In this document: positions 53,302 to 63,496 of the stretch, piece after piece
Layout: the number at the start of each line of letters is the position of its first letter
How positions within the stretch are numbered: the stretch's first letter is position 1
Origin: WTGA01 sp965231865
GTDB lineage: Bacteria; Pseudomonadota; Gammaproteobacteria; Arenicellales; Poriferihabitantaceae
DNA: 64,000 bases
NCBI GenBank assembly: GCA_965231865.1
Contig: CBDDOJ010000001.1
Coordinates: 558,001 to 622,000 of the forward strand
Direction: 5' to 3'
Translations under genes and position numbers: made by a program
The notes under the pieces: generated by a model
The model's database searches: none
The model's input: the letters and a program-made list of their open reading frames with translations, nothing else
Told to the model about the DNA's origin: nothing

Positions 53302-54939
53302 TCAGGAACGGCCAGTGCCTGCCCGTTGAAATTCAAGACCTGCCTTCACATAATTTGTAAACATGACATGACCATCCCGGGGGGTGGATGTGAATTCCGG
53401 GTGAAACTGGCAGGCGATAAACCAGGGATGATCCTTAAGCTCTATGATTTCCACCAGACCATTGGACGTCAATCCGGAAAAAACAAGGCCGCAATCCTCC
53501 ATTTTCTTCATATACCGGTTATTGAATTCATACCGGTGCCGATGTCGCTCACGAATCACGTCGGAGCCGCAGATCGCGCTGTACCGGCTCCCTTTTTTCA
53601 AGTGAATATCCTGTGCGCCAAGTCTCATGGTACCGCCCAGATCGGTATTCTCATCGCGCAACTCCACTGAACCGTCGTCCCGGGTCCACTCGGTAATCAG
53701 TGCGATGACAGGGTGGGGGGAATTCTTGTCGAATTCCGTGCTGTTGGCATTTCCCAGCCCCACCACATTCCTTGCAAATTCAATGGTTGCAACCTGCATG
53801 CCCAGACAAATCCCCAGGTACGGAATCCGGTTGACCCTTGCATATTCCGCCGCCTGGATCATGCCCTCGATGCCACGCTCGCCGAATCCCCCGGGCACCA
53901 GAATCGCATCCGCCCCTGCCAGCATACCCGTGCCCTGTTCTTCTATTTCCGTGGAATCGACATACTGAATGTTGATGGCGGTTCGTGTTTGTATTCCGGC
54001 ATGTATCAATGCTTCAGACAGTGATTTGTATGATTCAGTCAGACTGACATACTTCCCGACCATGGCAATCTCGATGGCATGGTCGGGGTTGACCCTGTTT
54101 TCCAGAACGCGGTCCCATTCCGACAGGTCCGGTGGTCCCGCTGCAATATGAAGATGATCGGTCACGATCTGGTCCAGCCTTTGTTCCACATACAATTTCG
54201 GTATTTCATAGATGCTGTCCACATCGATACCGGAAATAACGGCTTCTTCCTCAACATTGGTAAACAGTGCAATTTTCTTTCTCGCTGCATCCGGCAGGGC
54301 CTCTTTTGCCCTGCACAGCAGGATGTCCGGTTGCAAACCAATCGACCTCATTTCCTTTACCGAATGCTGGGTAGGCTTGGTTTTGATTTCTCCGGCAACA
54401 TGAAGTGCCGGAACCAGGGTCAGGTGCATAAACAGGGTATTCTTTTTTCCCAGTTCTATCCGCATCTGCCGTATGGCTTCAAGAAAAGGGAGCGATTCAA
54501 TGTCACCCACCGTGCCTCCAATTTCAACCAGGGCAACCTCGGCATCTCTGGCCCCCGCTATCACAGAGTCCTTGATTTCATCGGTGATATGGGGAATAAC
54601 CTGTACCGTCCCACCCAGATAGTCACCCCGACGTTCCTTGCGAATCACCCTTTCATAGACCTGCCCGGTGGTGAAGTTATTGTCCTTGTACATGGTCGTA
54701 CGCACAAACCTTTCATAGTGACCAAGGTCCAGGTCGGTTTCGGCGCCATCTTCCGTTACAAACACCTCGCCATGCTGAAACGGGCTCATGGTACCTGGAT
54801 CAACATTGATATATGGGTCGAGTTTGAGAAGCGTGACCCGGATGCCCCTGGCCTCAAGGATGCTGCCAAGTGAGGCGGAGGCGATGCCCTTACCCAATGA
54901 AGAGACCACACCGCCGGTGATAAAGACAAACTTAGTCAT
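53302..54939 (-). CDS. pyrG: CTP synthase
   Basis: Makes CTP from UTP, ATP and glutamine. 545 residues: synthetase domain FVFITGGVVSSLGKGIASASLG, LKLDPYINVDPGTMSPFQHGEVFVTEDGAETDLDLGHYERF; glutaminase domain VPGGFGERGIEGM, GICLGMQVATIEF (nucleophile Cys), and the C-terminal QFHPEFTS (His, Glu). Upstream of kdsA, downstream of tilS. Confidence 0.98.
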   Translation of the reverse strand: MTKFVFITGGVVSSLGKGIASASLGSILEARGIRVTLLKLDPYINVDPGTMSPFQHGEVFVTEDGAETDLDLGHYERFVRTTMYKDNNFTTGQVYERVIRKERRGDYLGGTVQVIPHITDEIKDSVIAGARDAEVALVEIGGTVGDIESLPFLEAIRQMRIELGKKNTLFMHLTLVPALHVAGEIKTKPTQHSVKEMRSIGLQPDILLCRAKEALPDAARKKIALFTNVEEEAVISGIDVDSIYEIPKLYVEQRLDQIVTDHLHIAAGPPDLSEWDRVLENRVNPDHAIEIAMVGKYVSLTESYKSLSEALIHAGIQTRTAINIQYVDSTEIEEQGTGMLAGADAILVPGGFGERGIEGMIQAAEYARVNRIPYLGICLGMQVATIEFARNVVGLGNANSTEFDKNSPHPVIALITEWTRDDGSVELRDENTDLGGTMRLGAQDIHLKKGSRYSAICGSDVIRERHRHRYEFNNRYMKKMEDCGLVFSGLTSNGLVEIIELKDHPWFIACQFHPEFTSTPRDGHVMFTNYVKAGLEFQRAGTGRS

Positions 54940-55109
54940 CCGGGGAATTCAGCATCCGTACCCGAACACCTGCCATACGCCAGAAATTCCAAAGTCTCCA
55001 TCTTATCTGCAGAAATATGAATCGGGTATCACCAGATATCGTAGTGGTTGGGGAAACACACAAGCAGTTTCCAGACGGGAGGAAAGCGTATCAAATTCAG
55101 AACAAAGTC

Positions 55110-56486
55110 TCAATCTTCCAGCCTGGTAAATACAGGAGAAATCCCGGGATGTTCATTCCGGGAAATAAAATGGTGCGTCGCACCAATGCCATGCACCCAG
55201 GCAATTTCGTCATCCACAACCAGGTAGGGCAAACAGTCCCGCTCCCAGGGTGGCACCCTCCTGGTCTGGAACAGTTTCTTCATCGAAGACCGGTGTTTTC
55301 TATTCGGCAACCGGATTTTCTCTCCCCCCCTTCTCCACATCCAATACCCGGACCTGCCTCGTAACCGGTCCGGGTCCAGACCTTCTCCAGCGGCCCTGCG
55401 CATGTCAATGGCGATTCCCAGTTGACGGATTTCCACGGCCTTCCCCTGCCATTTCAGGGATTCCAGGTTTCCCGGCCTGACATCCCTGCGCAAAAACAGC
55501 CGGTCGCCGAATTGCTGGATGACCGCCTGTCCGCGATACAGCACAAACCGGCGAAACCGTTTGTGAAGAATTCCGTTGCAGATCGAATCAAACTGGATTT
55601 GCGATGGCAATGACAACCCCGCATGGTGTATCCATGCCCGCAATAAATCAGCCAGTTCAAATAGATAGAGATTCCCCGGTTCCGGAAGATTCAATGGGTC
55701 GGCGAGACAAAATACCGTTCGTCCTGCAGGACAGCGGTACTGATCGAGCAGGGCATCACTTCGCTTCCGGCCCTGGTGGACAACCTTGCGGATGCAGTGC
55801 GCTCCACGGCCCATTTCAGTGACTGCTTCGGGCCATTGCTGCACCACCAGCGGCAAAACTTCCTGCCGGATATAGTTCCGGTAATACCGGGTGTCATGAT
55901 TCGAAGGATCGTCAATCCACGGCAGACGATTTTGCTCGGCGTACCGCTGTAATTGCGCCTGTGGAAATGGGAGCAACGGTCGAATCAGCCGTGTTTCAGA
56001 GTGATACAACAGGGGCCGGTCAGGGGATATTCCCGCCAACTGCGCAAAATCCTTTCCCTGGAAAAGACCCAGCAAAAAGGTTTCTGCCTGGTCATTGGCG
56101 TGGTGGGCCGTAACCACAACCTGTCCGGGTTCGGAAATGGAGTCCAGCCAACGATACCTGGCCGTGCGGGCGGTCGCTTCAAAACTGGCGCCCGGTGCGT
56201 TTTCAATGACTTTTCGGCAGGCCACATATTCCACGTTGTAGGACGCACACCAGGCGGCGCATTGATCTGCCCACTGCCCGGACCGGTCATTCAAACCATG
56301 ATCAAAGTGAGCCGCTGTAATGCGTATGTCGGCAGTTTTTCGGACCTCAACCAAACCATCGAGCAGCACCTGGGAATCGCGGCCACCACTGTAGGCCAGT
56401 ACAATCTCGGCATTTTCTGCCAACCCAAAATCCCGAAACAGGATGCGGGACAATGCCTGAACGGAAAAATCAGGGTGGTCGATCAA
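55110..56486 (-). CDS. tilS: tRNA(Ile)-lysidine synthetase TilS
   Basis: Makes lysidine at C34 of the AUA-reading tRNA-Ile. 458 residues: PP-loop SGGRDS at 33-38, HFDHGLNDRSGQWADQC, HHANDQAETFLLGLFQG, RPLLPFPQAQLQRYAEQNRLPWIDDPSNHDTRYYRNYIRQEVLPL, and C-terminal substrate domains. Start overlaps accA by four bases. The Arg in SGGRDS is usual Val/Pro but the loop otherwise fits. Confidence 0.95.
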   Translation of the reverse strand: MIDHPDFSVQALSRILFRDFGLAENAEIVLAYSGGRDSQVLLDGLVEVRKTADIRITAAHFDHGLNDRSGQWADQCAAWCASYNVEYVACRKVIENAPGASFEATARTARYRWLDSISEPGQVVVTAHHANDQAETFLLGLFQGKDFAQLAGISPDRPLLYHSETRLIRPLLPFPQAQLQRYAEQNRLPWIDDPSNHDTRYYRNYIRQEVLPLVVQQWPEAVTEMGRGAHCIRKVVHQGRKRSDALLDQYRCPAGRTVFCLADPLNLPEPGNLYLFELADLLRAWIHHAGLSLPSQIQFDSICNGILHKRFRRFVLYRGQAVIQQFGDRLFLRRDVRPGNLESLKWQGKAVEIRQLGIAIDMRRAAGEGLDPDRLRGRSGYWMWRRGGEKIRLPNRKHRSSMKKLFQTRRVPPWERDCLPYLVVDDEIAWVHGIGATHHFISRNEHPGISPVFTRLED

Positions 56487-57448
56487 TCCTTGGTTTCAAA
56501 CTTTCCAAAGCTGACCAGTCGGTGATAGCGATTCCTGAGCAACTCCTCCACCGTAACCCCTCTGGAGTGTTCGAGGAAATCAACAATCCGCGCCTTGACT
56601 GATTCAGCAGCTTCATCATAATCCCGGTGTGCGCCACCCAGGGGCTCCGCGATGACTTCATCAACCAGACCCAGCTTTGACAATTCCTTTGTGGTCACCC
56701 CCATGGCTTCCGCCGCTTCGGTGGCTTTGTCCGAGCTTTTCCAGAGTATCGATGCACACCCTTCGGGGGAGATCACTGAATACGTCGAATATTCAAGCAT
56801 GACCAGTTTGTCGCATACGCCGATGGCAAGCGCTCCCCCTGACCCGCCTTCGCCAATCACCGTGGAGATGATTGGCGTTTTCAAGCTGGCCATGACTTCC
56901 AGAGACTGTGCAATCGCCTGGCTTTGGCCCCGTTCTTCGGCGCACACGCCCGGATAGGCTCCAGGGGTGTCGATAAACGTAACCACGGGCAGGGCGAATC
57001 TTTCCGCCAACCGCATGATCCGCTGGGCCTTGCGATATCCCTCCGGCCTGGGCATACCGAAATTTCTTCTTGTTCGCTCCCGGGTATCCCTGCCTTTCTG
57101 GTGGCCAACAACCGCCACCCTGTGCCCATCAATCCAGGCCAGTCCTGCAATCATGGACGGATCATCGGAAAACATGCGGTCGCCATGCAATTCCTGAAAC
57201 CCCGTACAGATCCTCTCAATATAATCCAGCGTATAGGGCCGCAACGGGTGTCGCGCCAACTGGGTAATCTGCCAGGCACCCAGTTTCGAAAACACCTCTT
57301 TGGTCAACTCCCGATTGCGCAGATTGAGCTTCGAAATCTCGTCCTCAAGATCCAGGTCACTGCTGCCGCTGACACGTTCCAGCTCTGCAATTTTTTCCCG
57401 CAGCTCCGCGATGGGTTTTTCGAATTCCAGGTAATCCAGGCTCATCAT
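56483..57448 (-). CDS. accA: Acetyl-CoA carboxylase carboxyltransferase subunit alpha
   Basis: Alpha chain of the ACC carboxyltransferase, first step of fatty acid synthesis. 321 residues: DYLEFEKPIAELREKI, HPLRPYTLDYIERI, GRDTRERTRRNFGMPRPEGYRKAQRIMRLAERF, FIDTPGAYPGVCAEERGQSQAIA, GEGGSGGALAIGVCDKLVMLEYSTYSVISPEGCASILWK. Precedes tilS with a four-base overlap. Confidence 0.98.
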   Translation of the reverse strand: MMSLDYLEFEKPIAELREKIAELERVSGSSDLDLEDEISKLNLRNRELTKEVFSKLGAWQITQLARHPLRPYTLDYIERICTGFQELHGDRMFSDDPSMIAGLAWIDGHRVAVVGHQKGRDTRERTRRNFGMPRPEGYRKAQRIMRLAERFALPVVTFIDTPGAYPGVCAEERGQSQAIAQSLEVMASLKTPIISTVIGEGGSGGALAIGVCDKLVMLEYSTYSVISPEGCASILWKSSDKATEAAEAMGVTTKELSKLGLVDEVIAEPLGGAHRDYDEAAESVKARIVDFLEHSRGVTVEELLRNRYHRLVSFGKFETKD

Positions 57449-57697
57449 GATTCATGATTGGGGTAAACGCCATTTGGATTTTAAACCATTTTCAATGCCA
57501 AACTGTATTTTCCGTGATTTATTTCAGGCCTGGCCCCAGGTACGGATGATTTCCGGCTCCTGCCGCGATTCACACTGGTCTGTTCTTTCGGCAACCGTGA
57601 CGCTGCTTCGGGCCGAAACGGGATTTATTTTGAATACAGGGCGGAATCCAGTTGTTACAATAGCCGTCCAATCCAAATTTCCATCGCACCGATCACC

Positions 57698-58165
57698 ATG
57701 ACCATCCATGAAGGCGGGAAAGCCCCCGCATTTACACTGAAAGACCAGAACGACAACGAGGTCTCACTGGAAGATTTCCAGGGCAGGAATATTGTCATCT
57801 ATTTTTATCCCAAAGATGATACCCCCGGATGCACCAAGGAGGCCTGCGGGTTTCGTGACCTGTGGTCAGAGATTGAAAAATCCGGCGCGGTTGTGCTGGG
57901 TGTCTCGCCGGATGGGGCCGAATCCCACATCAGGTTCATCGGCAAGTACCAATTGCCGTTTACCCTGCTTTCGGACCCGGATCGAACCATGATGGCCCGC
58001 TATGGAGCATATGGTGAAAAGATGATGTACGGGAAGAAAGTCATGGGAATCATCCGTTCCACCGTGTGGGTTGGCCCGGACGGCAACGTCAAAAAACACT
58101 GGAGAAGGGTCCCGAAAGCCGCAGACCATCCAGCAAAAGTCCTGCAGGCGATACAGGGCGCCTGA
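57698..58165 (+). CDS. bcp: Thioredoxin-dependent thiol peroxidase (Bcp/PrxQ)
   Basis: Peroxiredoxin that reduces peroxides using thioredoxin. 155 residues: DFQGRNIVIYFYPKDDTPGCTKEACGFRD holds the peroxidatic Cys and the resolving Cys five residues later, as in PrxQ. STVWVGPDGNVKKHWRRV is the family C-terminus. ATG 57698; no clear promoter found. Single gene between divergent accA and convergent cinA-type gene. Confidence 0.94.
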   Translation: MTIHEGGKAPAFTLKDQNDNEVSLEDFQGRNIVIYFYPKDDTPGCTKEACGFRDLWSEIEKSGAVVLGVSPDGAESHIRFIGKYQLPFTLLSDPDRTMMARYGAYGEKMMYGKKVMGIIRSTVWVGPDGNVKKHWRRVPKAADHPAKVLQAIQGA

Positions 58166-58175
58166 CCCACACCCG

Positions 58176-58682
58176 TTATCCGGTTTTCTCCAGTATTTCA
58201 AGGAAACCACTCAGGGCGTGAAGGATGGTCTCGCTTCGGACCCGGTCCCGGTCACCGTCAAAGACGACCCGCTCGGAAACCAGGACTCCCGGACCGGCCC
58301 AGCCAAAACAAACGGTGCCCACCGGTTTTTCCCTGGAACCACCCCCTGGGCCCGCTATCCCTGTCACCGACAGTGCAAATTCCGAGCCCGCCGATTGCCG
58401 CCCCCCCAGGGCCATGGATTCAGCCACCTCAATACTGACCGCACCATGTTCGCGGAGCAAACCCCGGGGAACATGGACCATGCTGGATTTCGCATCATTG
58501 CTATAGGTCACATATCCCCTTTGAAACCAGTTTGAACTCCCGGCAACCGCCGTGATGGCATAGGAAATGCCACCGCCTGTACAGGATTCCACCGTGCAGA
58601 CGGTCTGGTTTCGGGAGGTCAGGATATCGCCAATTTCCATACAAACCCGATGCACCGTGTTTTGCGGTTTCAATGTCGTCAT
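58176..58682 (-). CDS. pncC: Nicotinamide-nucleotide amidase (CinA C-terminal domain)
   Basis: Deamidates NMN in the pyridine nucleotide cycle. 168 residues, a stand-alone CinA C-terminal domain: TVESCTGGGISYAITAVAGSSNWFQRGYVTYSNDAK, HGAVSIEVAESMA and SVTGIAGPGGGSREKPVGTVCFGW. Start overlaps the end of the upstream protease gene by four bases (ATGA type). Not next to recA as in some relatives. Confidence 0.93.
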   Translation of the reverse strand: MTTLKPQNTVHRVCMEIGDILTSRNQTVCTVESCTGGGISYAITAVAGSSNWFQRGYVTYSNDAKSSMVHVPRGLLREHGAVSIEVAESMALGGRQSAGSEFALSVTGIAGPGGGSREKPVGTVCFGWAGPGVLVSERVVFDGDRDRVRSETILHALSGFLEILEKTG

Positions 58683-61615
58683 TGCGGTTGCACCGGCCGA
58701 ATCACTGACTGTTGTACTGCCTCACGAAATTCCAGGGGACTGCCGATCACCGTGAAAGGGGCCCCGGGAATCGTATCGGACCGGGTCTCGCCCTGTATTC
58801 CGGGGAGTTGCACCAGTATTTCACCTCCGCGATCAACAATAGTCGACGCATAGTACTCCCGCATGTGCTCCAGCGTCAGGCTGTTTACGGCTTTGACAAA
58901 TTTTTCCCGACTCTCAAAAGCCCACTCCTCCTTATCGATTTCTCTCCAATACCGTCTCGAACGGTCTGACAAATTCTTGTCCTGTCCCAGGACTTTGACG
59001 ATCAGGCCGGCCTTGACCTGTTCGTATTTTTGCTGGTCCATCCTCCGTAGTATCTGATTGAAGTCCGCAATAAACCCATCGTACAGCCCATTGAGTTCAA
59101 GCGGTGAATACAGCGAGCTTTGCACGGAAAAAACCAGCCCCGGCGTATCATCGATGGAAATCGTATGGGAATGCACCAGATAACCGGCCTGTTGGTTGGT
59201 TCTGAGTTGGGTATAAAAGTCGGATTCCAACAAGTTCCGGAGAAGAGCAAGCCGGGCCCGTTCTTCCCTGGAGTCGTCCTGTCCCTGAAAGTAGGCCAAC
59301 AGTGCAGAGTCGGAATGATCCGCAAAAAGTGTCCGTAGAAACCGGGCTTTGCGGTCAAGCACACGGATTCCTGGCCGGTCGACATGGTCTATCCGGTCAC
59401 TTTTGTCCAATAACGCATCCAGAATCCGGGTTCTCTCCCTTGTCTTGGCCACACTCACATCTCCATGTGACAAAACCGTGACTTTCACTTTTTCAAACAA
59501 CCGGAATACAAAATGGATCACATCATCCACCTGCAGGTCCTCCAGAGCCGCGATTCGTTCCTCTTCCGTCCAGTAAGGGTTCAATAACAATCGGTACACC
59601 TCGTGCACGGCCTGCGATGCCGGGGATTCCTTGTTCACATTGTTCAGTTCCCTGAGCAAGGCGGCCTTTTCCACCAGAAATCGATTTTCATCTCGTTCCA
59701 GGTTCGCCATGGCCCCGATGATGACGCTCAGGAGTTCGGACTGCTTGTCCTCAAAACCACTCATTCTCATCGAAATACCCCGGCCATGTCGATAAAGGTC
59801 ATAGTGGATCTCGGCAAGATAAGCCGGGTAAATCACATGCTTCAACTGACTGTTCACCATGCGAACATACAATTCGGTCAGCACCCAATCCCTTGGACCT
59901 GCATTCACCACCGGCGACATGATATTGAAATAGAAATTGGCCCTGGGCGCACCGAACTCCCCGTCGAGCCGATACCAGACCTCTGTCCCGGAATCGGTAT
60001 GAATTGCTTCCGGTGCATCCGCCGGTGCATCCGACTCCAGCAATTCCAGCCGTTCAGGAATATAGGGGTTGGCCTCGGGCAACTTGAGCCTGGGGTCGAT
60101 CCCGGTATTTTCCCATCTTGCCGTGGTGGCGGGGTTCATGGGTAACAGTGCATAGTCCACCCCGTAGTATTTGGTCTTGCGGTCTGTTTCCAGCGTCTGA
60201 CCGGTAACATGAATATTGACGTTTTTCGGATTCAGGAATTCAAGCAACTGTTCGATTCTTTGGGGGTCGAATCCTGTCATCATATAGGGGCCCTGCAAAA
60301 CATCTTCTGCTCGATATACCTGCAATCGGTGGGCGAGGGATTGCGCCAGCCGTCCTGCCTCCATTTCGGGGGCAAACCGGAAAGCCATCTTCGCAAGCTT
60401 GCTCTGCTCGGTATATCGCCATTCATGAATCCCGGTTTTTATCAGCTTCAACCCCGAGAACAGGATTGCTCCGATTTCAGGGATCTTCTCCAGACCGGCT
60501 TCGGTCAACTGGATCCGAACAGAAAACTCTCCCTGAACCCTGTCCATGAAACCCACCCCAGCGCTCAGTCCCTCTGCCCAGCCAAGTTCCTTGATGACGG
60601 AATACACGGAGCCTTCCGCCTCGTGACCCAGCAACTCTGCAATGTAACTGAGGGGTTTGGACGGGTACTCGTCAAGGGTAGAAGGAATCGAAAACGCAAA
60701 CCGGACACTGTTTTGTTCGATTTCCGGAATGGTGTTCAGTCGGGCAGGGGTCAATTCTGCGTTCATGTACGCCTCGGAGATACGCTGCGGCTGAATACCC
60801 CTATCCGGTATTTGAGTGAACCTGCTCACCACCAGGCTTTCCAGTTCATCCAGGGATTCCCGGCCAACGACGGCCAAAGCCATTATGTTTGAAGAATAGT
60901 GTTGCTCATAAAACTCGATCAATTTGTCCCGCGCCTTCACCCCGTCCCGGTCCCGCAACGTCTTCAGGGACCCAACCGCAAATCGGGACCTTGGATGGGC
61001 GGGATTCAACCATTGTTTTTCTGCATCCCACAGGCGCCGTCTTTCATTTTTTTTGCGGGCTTGATATTCGGAATGCACAACAGCCCGTTCCCGATCGACA
61101 TAGACCTCGTCAAAGGTCGGATCGATAAAAAATCGGGAAAACCGGTCCAGTGCAGGTTCGAGAAACTCCACGGCAATATTAAAATAGTAATTGGTATGCT
61201 CAAAGGACGTATAGGCATTGTGGTTACCGCCGTGGGTATCAATAAACTCCTGAAAACCTCTCGCCTCAGGATATTTGTCGGTTCCCAGAAACAACATGTG
61301 TTCCAGAAAGTGTGCCAGTCCCTGCCAGTCATCGGGGTCGGAGCCATTGCCTGTGCGGACATCCAGTGCCGCCGCAGCCTGGTCGGTATCGCGGTCCGAG
61401 ATCAGCAAAACCTTCAGCCGGTTATCGAGTTCGAGATATCGATAGGATTTATCATCCACCGGACTTTTCACAACGGTCTCCCCGGCTCCGGCAGTGGCCA
61501 CCAGGAATAAAGTAAAAACGATGGACCATCCAACCACTGTTTTCACTGTCCAATTTTTCAAACAGGCAGGTCCGGACCGGAGATGGCTGAGTGTCCGTTG
61601 CTGATCATTCATCAA
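58679..61615 (-). CDS. Pitrilysin-like M16 insulinase-family protease
   Basis: Periplasmic zinc metallopeptidase of the protease III (ptrA) type, 978 residues. N-terminal membrane or signal segment (VVGWSIVFTLFLVATAGAGE). Inverted zinc motif HFLEH with TDKYPEARGFQEFIDTHGGNHNAYTSFEHTNYYF and the later Glu in VVHSEYQARKKNERRRLWDAEKQ. Three more structural repeats follow, ending IQLPG-like ILVQLPGIQG. It degrades short peptides. It is followed, with overlap, by the pncC gene. The start Met is doubled (61615/61612). Confidence 0.92.
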   Translation of the reverse strand: MMNDQQRTLSHLRSGPACLKNWTVKTVVGWSIVFTLFLVATAGAGETVVKSPVDDKSYRYLELDNRLKVLLISDRDTDQAAAALDVRTGNGSDPDDWQGLAHFLEHMLFLGTDKYPEARGFQEFIDTHGGNHNAYTSFEHTNYYFNIAVEFLEPALDRFSRFFIDPTFDEVYVDRERAVVHSEYQARKKNERRRLWDAEKQWLNPAHPRSRFAVGSLKTLRDRDGVKARDKLIEFYEQHYSSNIMALAVVGRESLDELESLVVSRFTQIPDRGIQPQRISEAYMNAELTPARLNTIPEIEQNSVRFAFSIPSTLDEYPSKPLSYIAELLGHEAEGSVYSVIKELGWAEGLSAGVGFMDRVQGEFSVRIQLTEAGLEKIPEIGAILFSGLKLIKTGIHEWRYTEQSKLAKMAFRFAPEMEAGRLAQSLAHRLQVYRAEDVLQGPYMMTGFDPQRIEQLLEFLNPKNVNIHVTGQTLETDRKTKYYGVDYALLPMNPATTARWENTGIDPRLKLPEANPYIPERLELLESDAPADAPEAIHTDSGTEVWYRLDGEFGAPRANFYFNIMSPVVNAGPRDWVLTELYVRMVNSQLKHVIYPAYLAEIHYDLYRHGRGISMRMSGFEDKQSELLSVIIGAMANLERDENRFLVEKAALLRELNNVNKESPASQAVHEVYRLLLNPYWTEEERIAALEDLQVDDVIHFVFRLFEKVKVTVLSHGDVSVAKTRERTRILDALLDKSDRIDHVDRPGIRVLDRKARFLRTLFADHSDSALLAYFQGQDDSREERARLALLRNLLESDFYTQLRTNQQAGYLVHSHTISIDDTPGLVFSVQSSLYSPLELNGLYDGFIADFNQILRRMDQQKYEQVKAGLIVKVLGQDKNLSDRSRRYWREIDKEEWAFESREKFVKAVNSLTLEHMREYYASTIVDRGGEILVQLPGIQGETRSDTIPGAPFTVIGSPLEFREAVQQSVIRPVQPQ

Positions 61616-61873
61616 TATCGTTCCCGTCTCTCATATCGCATTCTGTTCTACAGGGCCTCCTTTCGACACCATCACGTCGGGAGTTTGCCCATCGTATCAA
61701 ACCGCGATTAACGGCGGCTGAAGGGAACTGTAAGACTGTCCGATTCGACAACCCCTTGGTGGCGATCATATCATCATCCCCATTGCCTTCAGACAAGGAG
61801 AAACCGGGGACCCCCTCTGCCATCCTTCTCTCCAGGCAGGCAATGGGGGTCGTTTCATGTTTCATGCAAGCCA

Positions 61874-63385
61874 TTAAGCGGCATTTACCAGCGCAACGAG
61901 TTGGTTGGCACATCGCTCCAGATCCACTCTGGGAGAGCACCCAAACCCCAATACCAGGCCATTGCGGCGCTCACTGTCATGCTTGTGGTGTATATAATAA
62001 CTCGACAACGGGTGGGCAATGATTCCTATCTCGGCGAGTGTTTCGCTGAGCGCATGGTCTTTGATACGGGCCGGCAGGTTCAATACCAGATACGGCCCGC
62101 CCACCCCGGTCCCGGTGATGGTCATTTCACCGGCAAGATGACGATTCAGGAATTGCACCAGAAACTGCTCACGCCGGTAATAGGTTTTCCGCATAGTCCT
62201 GATATAGGCCATGAAGTGCCCTGCCGAAATAAACTCGGCCAAGGCAGGTTGCAAGACAGCCGATACCGATTGTTCCGCCTGGGCCATGTTTTCTGCCGCA
62301 TTGACGAGATTTTCGGGGACGACCAGATAAGCAATTCTCAAGGAAGGAAACAAGGTCAGGCTGTATCCGCCCATGTATATCACTCTCTGGTCCATGTCCA
62401 TGGATTGAATGGGGGGAGGCGCCTGCCCGGTGAAACTGAATTCACAGCCGAAATCGTCTTCGAGTATCCATGCATTGTTTGCTGAAGCCCAGTTCAGCAT
62501 TTCCAATCGCCGGGGCAGCGACATGGCATTCCCCAGGGGATAGTGACTGGAGGGGACAACATAGGCCAATTTCACCTTCTCCTTGAACCGGTAGGCCTCA
62601 TCCACGACAACACCCTGGTCATCCACCGATACCGAACAGGTATTGACGCCTGCGGTTCGAAATGCATTGTGGCGCGCATGCAAACCCGGTTCTCCAAACC
62701 AGATACATTCGTCCCGGTCCAGCAAAAGAAACACCATTCTCCTGATTGCCTGTTCCGAACTTCCAACAATGATGACCTGGCTCGGATCACAATTCAGACC
62801 TCGGAAATGATGCAGGTTTCGTGCAATCGCGTCCTTCAAGGGTGCGAATCCAGCAGCATCTCCATAATCCATCGCCGCATGGTCCCTGCGGACCAGGGTT
62901 TTCTTGAGAATTCTGGACCACTTCAAAAATGGGAATAAAGTGAAATCCGGCAATGCCGGGTTAAAGGGCAAGACTTCCGGGGCGGTATGGCTAAGAGGAA
63001 TGGATAAAAACTGTCTGCCCCGTTCAGAGATAATCGGGGGTTTGCGGATGGCATGGCCCCCACGTTTTCTTCCCAATGCCATCCTGGTCGCCCGTTCCAG
63101 GGAAATGGCCTTCACAACCGGATGATCGATAACAAACGTTCCCTGGCCACGGGACGAGGACAAATAGGATTCCGCAATCAACTGTTCGTACACATCCCGA
63201 ATGGTTGTCCGGGAAATGGTTAAGGCATCCGCCAATTCACGGGTAGAGGGCAGACGGGTTCCGATGGTCAGTTCCCCGGTCAGTATCAGTTCGCGAATCT
63301 GTTTGCACAGTTGTCTGCAAATGGTTTCCGGACCCCCTCTATGGACCGTGACACCATGTAATTTCATTGTCGCAGCGGGCAGCAT
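61874..63385 (-). CDS. MocR/GabR-type GntR regulator with aminotransferase domain
   Basis: 503-residue regulator: N-terminal GntR helix-turn-helix (CRQLCKQIRELILTGELTIGTRLPSTRELADALTISRTTIRDVYEQLIAESYLSSSRGQGTFV) and a fold type I aminotransferase domain (AMDYGDAAGFAPLKDAIARNL, ILEDDFGCEFSF). MocR proteins sense PLP or amine substrates. At the position of the PLP-binding Lys in FSKTLFP this protein reads YSLTLFPSLRIAYLV, Leu at about residue 342. ATG 63385 used; ATG 63367 is possible. Divergent from the next gene, its likely target. Confidence 0.88.
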   Translation of the reverse strand: MLPAATMKLHGVTVHRGGPETICRQLCKQIRELILTGELTIGTRLPSTRELADALTISRTTIRDVYEQLIAESYLSSSRGQGTFVIDHPVVKAISLERATRMALGRKRGGHAIRKPPIISERGRQFLSIPLSHTAPEVLPFNPALPDFTLFPFLKWSRILKKTLVRRDHAAMDYGDAAGFAPLKDAIARNLHHFRGLNCDPSQVIIVGSSEQAIRRMVFLLLDRDECIWFGEPGLHARHNAFRTAGVNTCSVSVDDQGVVVDEAYRFKEKVKLAYVVPSSHYPLGNAMSLPRRLEMLNWASANNAWILEDDFGCEFSFTGQAPPPIQSMDMDQRVIYMGGYSLTLFPSLRIAYLVVPENLVNAAENMAQAEQSVSAVLQPALAEFISAGHFMAYIRTMRKTYYRREQFLVQFLNRHLAGEMTITGTGVGGPYLVLNLPARIKDHALSETLAEIGIIAHPLSSYYIHHKHDSERRNGLVLGFGCSPRVDLERCANQLVALVNAA

Positions 63386-63496
63386 GTTCTCAGTATAACC
63401 ATAAGATTGGGCTTCTCATTTTCATCCAAAATGGGTCTACCTATCAACCTAATATCCGGTAATAATCCTTCGGGACCATGCAGTGAACAATAAAAC

